Position numbers and translations under genes: made by a program. This document shows, piece by piece, positions 34,885 through 46,000 of a DNA stretch of 64,000 bases (position 1 is its first letter; each line of letters opens with the position of its first letter). Under the pieces are notes generated by a model. That model was not told the origin of the DNA and ran no database searches. It worked only from the letters and a program-made list of their open reading frames with translations. The stretch is from Phoenix dactylifera (Eukaryota > Streptophyta > Magnoliopsida > Arecales > Arecaceae), in NCBI RefSeq assembly GCF_009389715.1, contig NC_052404.1:2162738-2226737 (forward strand), written 5' to 3'.

Positions 34885-35810
34885 CTAGGTATCTATCCCT
34901 AGTGCTCTAAGTGCCAGGTGGATGAGACTATGGATCACGTTCTCTTTTCAGTGCGAGCAGGTTAGGAGGGTTTGGAGGCTTGTCGAGATCCCGCTGGACG
35001 ATTGGCGCCACTCGGACTCTTTCTTACAGGCGTTCAGACGGTGGGCCGTCGCCTCTCAAACTCAGCTGGTCGCCGTTGAGGTGACATATACTGCTTATCA
35101 GATTTAGCTAGCCAAAAATGCTTGGACGTTTGGTGAGGGTAGCCCTTCATCGAAATTTATTGTTGAGCAGGCGTGGGTACAAGCAACAAAGATTGTCCAT
35201 GCAGATCCGTCGGATGGGCCTTTGATAGCTCAGAACACTTGGAGCTTTATTTCTGCTCGTGTAGCTCCTCGAACGGTGTTTTTCATTTGGGAGCCTCCAC
35301 CTTCGATTTTTCTCAAGATCAACTTCAATGGATCCGTGCTAGATGGCGACAAGAGAGGAGGTGTTGAGTTTGTCATCAAAGGCCCAGACTCCAAGGTGGT
35401 TGTTGCTGGTGGTTGCTAGATCTTCGAGACTTCGGTCCCGGAAGCTGAGTTGAGGGCGGCATAGGTTGGTCTAAGCCATGCTCAACACGTGTTGCAGGCT
35501 AGAGCAGTTATACTTGAAAGAATTCGGCTACGATTATCGATTGGATCTAGGAAGGCACTGCCGGTGTGGGTATGTGCCACCCCTTGCTTCGAGACATTTG
35601 GATCATGGTTAGTGGCGGTGTGGCGTTCCATGCTAAGCATGTTTATCGAGAGGCCAACGAGGCCGTGAATTGGGTGGTCTCGTATGTGGTTAATCACTTC
35701 AGAGGTGCCTTGTGGGTCGGAGAGAGGGAGCTGCCTAGAGTGCCCCATCATTTACTGTTTTTCGACTTTTTCAGATGTGTATGTACTAGAACTGTTTGAA
35801 TCATCTGTTT
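34885..35810 (+). pseudogene. LINE 3' remnant: zf-RVT plus RNase H-like region
   Basis: Pieces in order: KCQVDETMDHVLF followed, after a small frame break, by QCEQVRRVWRLVEIPLDDW, the zinc-binding segment after reverse transcriptase in plant L1 LINEs. Then come LAKNAWTFGE, a KINFNGSVLDGDKRGG motif at the start of RNase H (35,310-35,370), and HAKHVYREANEAVNWV near its end (35,630). In-frame stops occur at about 35,105 and 35,417. The remnant ends in an A-rich tail at about 35,810. It is the same family as the copy at 54,790-55,350. Confidence 0.8.
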
Positions 35811-35814
35811 TTAA

Positions 35815-36150
35815 AAAAATAAAATATTGCAAACCAACTCTTAGAGGTATGATAGTGATAGGTGTCTAATAATAGTTTCAAAGTTCAGGATATTTTAATA
35901 TGGTGCCCACATTGATAGGCGGCTAATACAAGGATTTTAATTTATATTATTAAAAATAGTAAATATTCAAAAATAATTAAATTTTTTCATGATCTCGATA
36001 CGAAAATCTTAATCACTGTAGGGGTTTGATTTTGAATTTTATTAATTAAAAAAGCGTTGTTTAAGAAGATAATTAATAGGGAAAAAAATATTTGCATGAA
36101 TTTATATTAACCGAAATAATGATGATTATAAAATTTAAATATATCATATG
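35815..36150. other. AT-rich intergenic DNA and upstream region of the next gene
   Basis: Strongly AT-rich with no gene. A TATTATAT string at about 36,184-36,191 lies 32 bases before the start codon of the next gene and may act as its TATA element, giving a very short leader; other AT strings are equally possible. Confidence 0.35.
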
Positions 36151-36222
36151 AACGATATCCCCGAGATAGCAACCTCTGCTTTTTATTATATGGACCGTGA
36201 GGGGGAGGGGGCGATTTGTGAG

Positions 36223-39200
36223 ATGGTGAAAGAGGAGCCCTCCCAAGCTTTAACAGAAGACGAACGGCGGGCGCTCCGCGGAAGCAAATTTGCCCCGCTC
36301 CCCGCGCCTTCTCGAGCCCAGACCAGGTTTCTTCTCTCCCCTCTCCTTTTTTTTTTGTCGTCCTCGTTGATCCTTCTCTAGGGTTTTGTTCGTCCTTTCT
36401 CCCCTACTTCTTGATATGGATTCGAATGGAATGAGGAATTGGTCTCAGGTCAATCTATTTCGCTGTTAGGGTTATAATCTATAGCAGCGAATAGGTTAAT
36501 TGGAATTATTTTTGTTCTGTTCTGCTTTTTCGGGTAGTTATTTCACTGATCAAACGAGTTTGAGAAACTAATAGGAAAAAGGTTTGCAAGTGAGAAGACA
36601 TGAAGAATGTAATAGGAAAGACAGTGCAAAATTTGAACTTTATGAGTGAATCTAATATTTCAGTTGAAAAAGGAGCAATCTTGATGTAAGATAGACAGAT
36701 CATGGGACATGTGTTTGCAAAGTAGTTTCTTGTAAAAATATGAAGAAAGGCGGATAACCTAAGGCATCCTGTCCACTTGGGGGCAGCATTTTTAAGTCTT
36801 AGAACAGTTCTTCGTGCCGATTTGAAATCTTTCTGGGTTGCTCATATATTGTAGCACAGTGAGCTGTTTGCCAATGAAAGAATAAGGTAAACTGGATTGA
36901 TCTTGAAAGAAGATTCACATGTTGTTTGTTTGAGAATACATTGCTTAATACGGCACAGTGGCATGTCCTTGCCAAGCGCTGATTATGGAATTTATTCTGT
37001 TCTTTGTATGTAAAATATCAATCAACATGGTAGAAACCATAACTATAGGCGCCGAGCCTAGTCCACTATATTGATGGCCAAAGGGCCTTATGTGGTGTCA
37101 TTAACTAATTTCTGACATGGCTTAAAATTAGGGGGTTCATCAAATCGTCTAGAAATGATCTAATCCTATAGAAGGTCTGGTTTTACTTCCGCTCCTTTCA
37201 TATTTTTCATAATTTCAACAATAAAATATGTAGCAGTGAAGGTTTGCCATCTCAATATCGAACTCTATATCGGTACCATGTTGTTGAAGTATCGGTTTGC
37301 TATCTCTGTATCGAATCCTATATCGGTTCAATGTTGTTGCAATATCGGCAATCCCTGCATGGGGATCAGTTTAGCATATTGAGACTTGGTAAGCCCCCAA
37401 TACTGAGTCTCGGTTTGGTATTGGTATATTTGATATGCTCGGTATGGAGCGATATGCACCAATACAGCGAAATCTTGGTCCCCATTCTTTCGTATTTTTA
37501 TGTTCTTAAGCATGATTTTGAAGTTACGCTTTTTTGTAACTCTATGGTATGAACTCATAAAATTGTATTTATGGTATTATTTAGTATATATAGTGACAGA
37601 GAATGCATATTAAGGCATTGTTCTCCCATTCTATGATGTTTTGGTAAAGAGGGGCTCAATTGCGTTTAAAGATTTTGAAAAGAAAACAAAGTGAAGTATG
37701 AAAACTAAAGTGGATGTATATAGAGAAATTGAGGAGGAGTATGTTGATAGCCTTTATAAGAATGAGTAATAGACCATTACCATAAAGTTTAATTTGATAA
37801 ATAGAATAAGGCTAGCTATGATAATAGTTCATATGGATAATGCAATATAGATGATAATTCCTTTTGGGTCATAAAAAATTCTATTTTAATACCTATTAGG
37901 CTCTATTATGGCTCAGTAAGTATCACTGCATATTAATCCTGACATTTTTCTCCTCTATGAAAAAGGGTGCCTCACCCAGGTGGACCAGTGACAACAAACA
38001 AAGCTGCAGCTTTAGCAAGGTTTCTTGAACGAAAGCTTCAACAACCAGATGGATTGAAGTCCGTAGATCCGAATCTTCTGGAATTGGCCGTGAGAAATGC
38101 AAAGGCAACTGTGCATGCTAGTAATGGTATAACGATCATTGCAAAATCCTTTTGCCATTATGACTGTTTGTACATTTTGCTGGCTCTGAATCTTCTGTAA
38201 CTGGCCGTGAAAAATTCCAAGGCAACTGTGCGTGCTACTAATGGTATAACAATCATTGCAAAATCCGTTTGCCATTATGACTGTTTGTACATTTTGATTG
38301 CTGCAAATGTATTTAGATAGATTAATCATTCATAGTACTTATTAATCTGCAAAAAATCTCTTGGTCCCATTAGTTAAGAGTTAAAAATTGTCAGAGCCAA
38401 TAATAAACTCTTTCAATCATTTCTTTTTTTCGGGTCTTAGGTTTTGTATTTTTTCTCATTATTCACTTTGTTTTTCTGTCAGCAGAATTTGTTAACAGAT
38501 ATAATGATGGGAAACATTCAAGTTTCTTTTGAATTTTTAACAATGGATTAGCCTAGATGTGAGAGAGGAATATGTAGATACTTTTACTATTTAAATTTAG
38601 ACATTCATATCTTGTCTCAAGGAAACTCTAGTTTTTAAAATTTCTTTTATAGGAAACTAAGATTATGATTGAGAAGCAGCTCAAGATGATTATAGTTCAC
38701 ATAATTAGGCATTAGGATATTCTTCTTGGTTATTTTTACTACTTGTTGGAACATAGATATCCAAGATTCCATAATCATGTAGGCTCGGCGGCTTAAGTTG
38801 AGATTCTTTCCATGCCTAGTCTTTATACATAAATCTTTTCTTTCCACATTGTCCTATCTTATGAGTTTCTTTCTCTATTAACTTGGAGTTCAACTAATTA
38901 TGTATATGCGCATGCACACATGCGTGCCCATGCATAAATTTGAATACTGATATAACATCAGGCTCTTGACCTGCTGCCGGGGCTTTATGTGGACGTAGTA
39001 CAGAAATACATGTATTATTTTTATAAGAGATTCATCTAGTCTCAGGATAACCATAGTTAGATTAATGCATGTTAAGAATAATATGCCTCATTTCTGTTGG
39101 TAATCGTTGGGATATAATAGTCGACACAAATTGCAGAATCATGAAGACATGAAGGCTTTGACTTCTTTACACAACTTATATTTGCCCTCCCATTATTTTT

Positions 39201-41526
39201 AGAGTTTTTCTATCTGCTCTTGGATTTATTTCATCCTTTGCTATATTTTTATTCTATACATACGTATGTACATGGAGAAAGGTGGGCTATTAATCTGCTG
39301 CTTGGCCCTGTTATGGACCTAGCACATCCCATCCAGGTAGAGTGTTGGCCCTTTGTATTTGTTTGCAAAACAAACACATCTTCAGCCAGCCAAGATCAAG
39401 AAATTTGATATGGTTTCATTGTGTAGGGACTATTGCTTTTGCACACTTACTATACTGCCTTCCAATGTGATCTTTTATTCTTATGAATCCAAACTGGAAT
39501 TTAGGTAATGAATTTGTAGATATTTGCATTCCCAGTGTGCTTCCTTGCTTGTTGGGATGAAAGATTTTTTTTTTTAAGTCCATATTTAAGCTTCAGTCCT
39601 CAATAACTATTCTACACGCTCTCCAAATTTGCTCTTCAAGTTACAGTTGAGCTTAGAACTGTTGTGCCACCTGCACAAGAATTATGTTGTTAGTTTGATC
39701 TAATGCAGTGGGAGGAAATTGCATTTCCTTTGCTAATGAATTCCATTAGTTTATTATCTGCAAAGAGTAATATGGCCATTGGCTGCCATCAAAATGTTGC
39801 GATATTGATCTGCACTTTTGGTTGTCATATTGAAGATGAATTAGTGGTTTGCTGTAAGAATCCAACTGTTCAATTATCATGTCCTGCCATTTAGTTACGG
39901 ACTTCTGTTGAAATAGTTGTAGGTAGCTTAGAGATTCCCTGCTGCACTTCCTTCGGGGGTATCCGTTTTCTAGGAAAAAATATTTCAGCAACACATTCCA
40001 GAAGCAAACATGTTTCTAACTTGGATATGCTACTCTTAAAATATGGAGATGCATCTTGTATGTGTTTCTTTAAGTGCAGGTTCACATACGCTATTTATGC
40101 CATGTCGCCATGGTCGGTAGAACCATCCCGAACCGGGCAGTTCCGCCCTTTTCGAGCTATACCGGTGGTCATCGGTACATTTCGGCCTGTAAAAACTGCA
40201 CGTTGTTAGAGCCAGAGAAGGAGAAGAGAAAGAGAGAGCGAGCGGGGGAGGGAGGGAGAAGAAGAGGCGGCAGATGCCGGCGGAGGGCCGCGGGGGGGCT
40301 GGCGAAGGCCGCGGCAGCCGAGGCCACCCCTCCTTCTCCCTCCCTCCCCCCACTCACTCTCTCTCTCTTCTCCTTCTTCAGCAGCATGCCTTCTCTCGGT
40401 ACAGGCTCGGCACGGCCCATACCGAGTGGTCTCGCCGGAGAACCAGTACGGTGCCCGGTATCGGTTCCTCCGACCTTGCATGTTGCTGTAATGTAATGTT
40501 TCATAAGATAAAATTACTTATTTTCATTTATTTTTTATTTGCTTAGGATCAAACAAATAAGAACTTCAGCTGCAAGCATAACATACAATATTTTGAAAGC
40601 CATGAGTATTTGTGTGATTAAACCCACTTATGGACTATCTGATATATGATTTAATTTATTGTCTAGTATATATTTATGTGCATGCAATTTATGTATTTTC
40701 CATGAAATTTCTTACATGCTCCAACCACTTGACTTTTTGTAAAGGGATCATCAAATTTGGCCCCTTATCTCACATGTTTCTATTCTTGTGCGCCTAAAGT
40801 TTATTTAAGGGTGTTCTTGTGCTTTGTGGGTTTTTTCTTGTCTAAATGCTAATGAGTTTTACCACCCATATATGTTCTTGTTACTACCTGTTGAACTGAA
40901 AGATCAATATGTTTTCTAGTTAATACACTGCCAACAAGATGTTTAAGATGTCAGAGACAGCAAATAACTGAGGCTGTTTTCTCCCTCCACTTGTGCTTCC
41001 ACAGAATATGATCTCGTACCTAGAATGAAAATAAATAACTCCTAACTTTTTCTCCATCACAGAAGGGCCTTCAGCCTCTGGAAGAATGATACGACATGTT
41101 TCTTCCTTTGGGAACTCCTCTGAGGTAATACAGTTGAGCAAATTTCTTTCAAAGAGTTGGCAAGGTACCATTGTAGACAATATTAACTCTTGCAGGATTC
41201 TGGAGAAGATCAAGATAAAGAAGAAAAGCCAAAGCAAAAGAAAAAGAAAAAGAAGAAATTGGACTCCTCTGAGGTAATACAGTTGAGCATTTTTCTTTTT
41301 GAAAGTTGTCAAGGCATTGTTATTGACATTATAGGGTCTTCCAGGTTTCTGGAGATGATCTAGCTAAAGAAGTAAAGGCAAAGCAAAAGAAAAGGAAAAG
41401 AAGAAAAAGAAGGTAGTGCAATCTTCTTTTAGTTTCCTCTTTTGGTTTCTGCTAATGCCTTTTTAATTGCAGGTGGTGCAGAGCCCCAAAAATCACAAAG
41501 CTGTAAAACAGAGAAGGATTAAATGA
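36223..41526 (+). CDS. Small plant protein with conserved N-terminus and lysine-rich tail; last exon frame-shifted as read
   Basis: Exons: 36,223-36,326; 37,966-38,126; 41,063-41,124; 41,196-41,273; 41,345-41,412; 41,473-41,526, all GT-AG. The N-terminus reads MVKEEPSQALTEDERRALRG, then SKFAPLP, then HPGGPVTTNKAAALARFLER and NLLELAVRNAKATV, a pattern I know only from uncharacterised plant proteins. Exons 4 and 5 give DSGED and SGDDL followed by Lys/Arg runs that suggest a nuclear or nucleolar location. Exons 1-4 keep frame (135 residues). Exon 5 is 68 nt, so as read the last exon ends at 41,506 after an unlikely sequence. One more A in the A-rich run of exon 5 would give the plausible basic end VVQSPKN…QRRIK with stop at 41,524-41,526. 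Length is about 165 residues. Function unknown. Confidence 0.75.
37238..37477. mobile_element. Probable hAT-type MITE in intron 1
   Basis: Starts GAAGGTTTGCC and ends with AAATCTTG. It is filled with ATATCGG/CGGTA modules like the other CAAGGT elements in this window. Target duplications are not clear, so the borders are approximate. It lies in the first intron of the lysine-tail gene. Confidence 0.5.
38071..38300 (+). repeat. Tandem duplication of the 3' half of exon 2 with its donor site, period 117 bp
   Basis: GAATCTTCTG at 38,071 recurs at 38,188. Both copies run through GGCAACTGTGC, a TAATGGTATAAC donor site, and TTGCCATTATGACTGTTTG. In the second copy the reading frame meets a TAA where the first has GAA, so it is a non-functional copy inside intron 2. 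Confidence 0.9.
38310..40108. other. Intron 2 of the lysine-tail gene
   Basis: AT-rich intron sequence without recognised features up to the MITE that follows. Random frames only. Confidence 0.6.
40109..40478. mobile_element. hAT-type MITE, 370 bp, in intron 2
   Basis: The ends are CATGGTCGG and, on the other strand, CAAGGTCGG. The flanking 8-mers are CATGTCGC (40,101-40,108) and CATGTTGC (40,479-40,486), differing at one base. The interior has ACCGGTGG and CCCGGTATCGG modules and a GA-rich centre followed by a CT-rich part that can pair with it. Long frames on both strands come from this low-complexity centre and are not genes. Confidence 0.88.
41110..41412 (+). repeat. Tandem duplication of an exon-intron unit, period about 150 bp
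   Basis: The end of exon 3 and the end of exon 4 share ACTCCTCTGAGGTAATACAG and then GTTGAGCA, followed by similar introns of 71 bases. Each is followed by an exon starting TTCTGGAGA(A/T)GATC with the same AAAG and AAGCAAAAG stretches. So exons 4 and 5 arose by duplication of one unit that includes a donor site, an intron and an acceptor. Confidence 0.88.
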
Positions 41527-41529
41527 TGA

Positions 41530-43065
41530 TTATTTGTTCCTCAAAAAATGTAGCTTTAAAAAAGGAATGATGAGTCCATAACCTTCAACACTAGAAGTGA
41601 AACAAGCATTGGTTCAACATTTTGGTGGCTGATGTTTAGTTCTTGTTGGACCTTGGTTGGAGTGATAGCAGCTGTTGAAAGTATCGACTGGCCACTTTCA
41701 TGGTCAACCCGAAATGCACTATCTTTTGGTTTTGGCTCATTTCGATGCATTCAGTGTCTTCAAACTTTCGATAACCAGTTTTAATTGATAACTTGCACAG
41801 TTGGACAAGAACACAATATGGCTATATGAGCTTTTGATTCTCTCATAGAAAAGACATTTATGATCCAATCCTTCACTTGGTAAATTTAATTGGGCTATGG
41901 TTTTTGTTTTTTTTTGGGGGTTCTTGATTGATCTAAATTTAAATAGTTAAAACCTGGTTTTGAACTAATCCTTGCAAAAGTGGAATTTGGGATCATTCAG
42001 GTCCATTAGGCTGGATCTGTAGGATCCACGGACACTCTGACCGCCATGATGGAAGAACAATGCCCGACTCAGAGATCCAAACTTCGAACATGGGAAGGTG
42101 GGAACCATCGGGATCTAGGCAACTTTGTTATGGAAAAATATTCAGTATATTAGTATTATGGTTCAGTTAATTGGTCTACGTAAAAAGTCATCTATTATTG
42201 GTTTTACAATTTAAACTAAGAACAAGTATTTTTCATGAGAGATTGTAGCGTCTGGGAACTCTCTGAAAATGGATGAGGTTTCCGAATGGCGTTACCTGGT
42301 TTTTGGTCTAGGAGTGATCCTACATGGTCCTGAAGTTTACTGTTGCTACAACAAAGGAAGATCTGTTATGCTTGCACAAAACGTCTCCGAGGAAAGTGTC
42401 CATCTGGCCTTTTTTGTGGGATATGTGGGTTTTGGTGTCTTAATCTGGGCCAAAATGCCATTATCCTTTTTTTTTTTTTTTGATACAACGGCGACCTATC
42501 TTGCATAAAAAAGAGAAACATGGTGCTATCTAATCCAAAACAGGTAACGCTAAAACAGTCTGATACAACAACGAGAGCTATATATCTTTTGTAAGATGGA
42601 AGATCCAAGGGGGATGATCGAAACATTATCATGATATTGTTCTCGTGAACCATAAGAGTAAGAATCTCTGCAATGGGTGGGACAGAACCTTGCTTGCTAC
42701 TCTCTAGATTTAGCATAGAAACTCTTTATCATCAATGATCATTATCACCTGAAGAGCTTTGCTTTACATTCCTCACCAAGATGATCTTAAGATAACCCAC
42801 CTGCTTCATCTTCGAATCTTTAGGCACGCCTACTCTTATGAAGTGTCTTAGTGTCTACAATGCAGGTGACAGCACCTTCCACTTATTTCCAATAACCATC
42901 AGCCAGAATAACTCACTATAAACCACTTATACCAAGCATTACAGAATGAAAAAGTAAACAAACATAACCCAAGTTACAAAGGGCTCTATGATTCGTTTAT
43001 CATGCTTGTCAGTCTAGCATTACCCTCGGGCATTCACATGCATTCATCCTCACAAGAAACAGGTC
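41530..43065. other. Region between two convergent genes
   Basis: No gene recognised. An open frame at 42,269-42,508 ends in the poly-T run below and has no family features. Confidence 0.6.
42467..42720 (-). mobile_element. Possible retroelement 3' end (minus strand)
   Basis: A run of 15 T is followed by GATACAACGGCGACC and about 200 bases of unassigned sequence. A similar start (poly-T then AATACAACGGAAGC) is at 54,079. This fits a poly(A)-tailed LINE or SINE inserted on the minus strand; no coding part is visible. Confidence 0.4.
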
Positions 43066-46000
43066 TTAAGCAGATGACACGGCGAAGGCTGTTTTATCTA
43101 ACAAGGTGCTTAGAGCATCCGGACTGCTGACAGGTGGGCTGCACACAAAATTTTGGCACACATGAGCTACAGCCAACTTGTCCGCTGGGCTACTCTTTGC
43201 CATTTGGAATATATTTTGGTTAAGATTTTCCCAGAAATCCATATCTTCTCTGTTGCTAGGGTCTATTTGGATCACCTATAATCATACACCAGAAACAGCA
43301 CAGAGGATATGAAAATACATAAGAGAAATATTGCTCATAAACTTTTCTGTAACACTAATAGTATTGCAGTATGGTATAAAATAAGTACCTTGTACCAACA
43401 TGAGTATAATAAAATGTATTTCAGAATATGAAAACCTTGAATCAAAAATAATGGAGGAAAGAAAGCAGTAGGATAAAACACCCGACACTCACAGTTCTGT
43501 TAGGATCGTATGATGCAAAAACTGCGGCGACCATGTCATCAAACTCTGCCGATGTTTTCTCTCCAACCAACACCACTTGCTTCCTGGATGGGATAGAGAG
43601 CATGTTTGCTGCATTGCACATCAGTGGAACAGCCATGCTTTGATCTTTCAACCTTGACTCAAATACTGCCTGTAGAGAGAGATTGTATAGAGAAAACGTT
43701 AACTGTTGACAGAAACCACATGAAGTTCGGGGTCTTCTCAAAAATCTAGTGAATTTGATTCAACAAAAACAACCAAATCAAAATTCAGTCCTCTTGCAGG
43801 GAGATTGGGAAATACGTGAGAAAGTTGACCTAGTTTTGCAGCATGTCTCTTTGAATGGGCATGCACCTGCTCAAGCACATGCATGAGGATACATTTACAC
43901 ACACATGCCGTTTCAATTATGTTCTGATTTCTAAATTCAGAGGTTCTGTAGTAGGCACTAGTCTTTCCAGTCACAACTTTATCAAGTAGATAAAAATATC
44001 TTCGGATTTGTGAAATGTCTAAGCCATCAATATTTGTCCATATCCAGTTTTACCCAACATGGACTTGACTTACTTTATCAGAACGAACTCTATGGTATTG
44101 ATAAGAAGAGCAAACAGCTAAAACCTACACTCTTCTCTCTTTCCTCATTAAATACAGAACAATGGCCATCCTTTGGAAACTCGATCTTCAGGTTATGCCT
44201 TGCAAGCAGACAAAAATAGATCATTTTGCTACAAGAATTGCTAAGTTTCATGGCTAGATTACATATAAGATACTTAGGGAAATCTAATATCCTCATCTTA
44301 CCCTGAAGGGAAAAGCCAACAATTCTAGAACCATTACTATTAATTTCAGAAGAAAGAACGTACCAGAAGATGCTCTGCAGTATGTCTGTAATTTTCAGAC
44401 CTTGCACCAGCAACCATAGACGACAATCTAATCAGATTGATAGCTGACACTGAGTTCCCAGATGGCTCTGCTCCATCATGATCCTCCTTTACACGGAGTA
44501 GGACTGAAGGGTCTTCTCCAGGCGTATTGAAATAGCCTCCCCCCTCTCTATCAAGAAACAACTCATCCTGTGAAAGATACTTTCCATTATGCATGCTTAT
44601 GTGGGGAAAAAAAGTTTAACAATAATGCTCCTTAAGAAAAAAAGAATTAACAAGACAATACTAGTTTCCTTGCCTGAGTAGCTTGCAGTTCAATTGCCCA
44701 TGATAGCCAATCAGTTCTACCACCACATTCATAAAGGTCTAGCAATCCTGAGATTAAAAAGGCATAGTCATCTAGAAAACCAGGTGCTTTTGATGGACCA
44801 TTTCGGAAGCTATGTTGCAGCCTATGTGCTTGCTCATCATAGAGTCTGCTCTTAATAAAAAATGCTGCCTTTTCAGCAACTTCCAGGTATGTACTTGGCT
44901 GCAAATGTTGGAGACATTTTTATTAGCAAAAAAATACAAACAGAACACAGATTTTATTGATAAGCCAGATAATTTCACATCGAACAAGCTTATCCTTTTG
45001 ATATTACTAATTCTGGTGAAAAGGACTGTGAAATTTTCAAGTCAGAATTTGAGACACATCTAGTCATTCTTAAAAATTTAAAATGTAAGTGTACATTTTG
45101 CATTGTGGACTCCTATGATGCTTATTTTAACCAAATGATCAGGTTCTAACCTCATATCTGGTGATTGAACTAGAGGATCACGGCCTTCAAATCTAATCAG
45201 CGATTAAATTGCTGTTATTTTGCCTATGCCGGTTGAGAGCCAGTTGTTATCCGTTCTTTATCATTATCTGTCAGCACTTGACACACACTGACAGGGGGGG
45301 AAGGAGTGACACCACTGGATGTATGACACGCTTAGACATTTCAAGAGAGCACTTTTTCATTTTTGCAACTAAGTTACTTGGAATTACATTTTATTGGGAA
45401 CTGACAAGTTCTTAAAAATTCATCCATGTTTTTTCACCAATCTATATGGATCTATCGTTACAAGAAATACTTGAAATACATGATGATTGCTGCAAATGGG
45501 TTCTGAACAGGCAACGTACATTAGTTAATGATCCTTAACATACATTAGAATTATCCACAATTCTATAGTTTAAAAAACGAAAAAGCAACACAAACTTTAC
45601 TGTGAATATTATATGAAATCTTATAAAAACTCTGTAATAGTAGTATACAATTTAAGAGAGTAATTGCATGACTTGTAAAATCAATAGCCAAGTGCAAATT
45701 ACACTTGCGCCTAAATGCATTTGTCAGTTCAGTATCCAATTTTGCACACCTCCCCATATCCGTGCAGATTCATCACCAAGTATGACTCATACTAGGTATA
45801 ATAATGTACGAAATAATACTTCAATTGTTTATGATAGAAGCCAGGCCTTCCCCTCAGTCTTTATTTCAAGTGTTGTGGCAAGTTAGTATAAATGGGAGAG
45901 GAAGTTTAGATAAAATCCATGAAAATTATGTGTGATGCACGAATGATATGCACAAAAAGGGAAAACTATGGCAACATGGTAGAAACTGTTTCTACATGAA

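Noticed and set aside
40036..40504. Long frames on both strands around 40.2-40.5 kb
   Set aside because: They belong to the GA-rich and CT-rich centre of the MITE in intron 2.
42269..42508. Small gene of 79 residues
   Set aside because: The frame runs into a poly-T tract that belongs to a retroelement end, and no family is recognisable.
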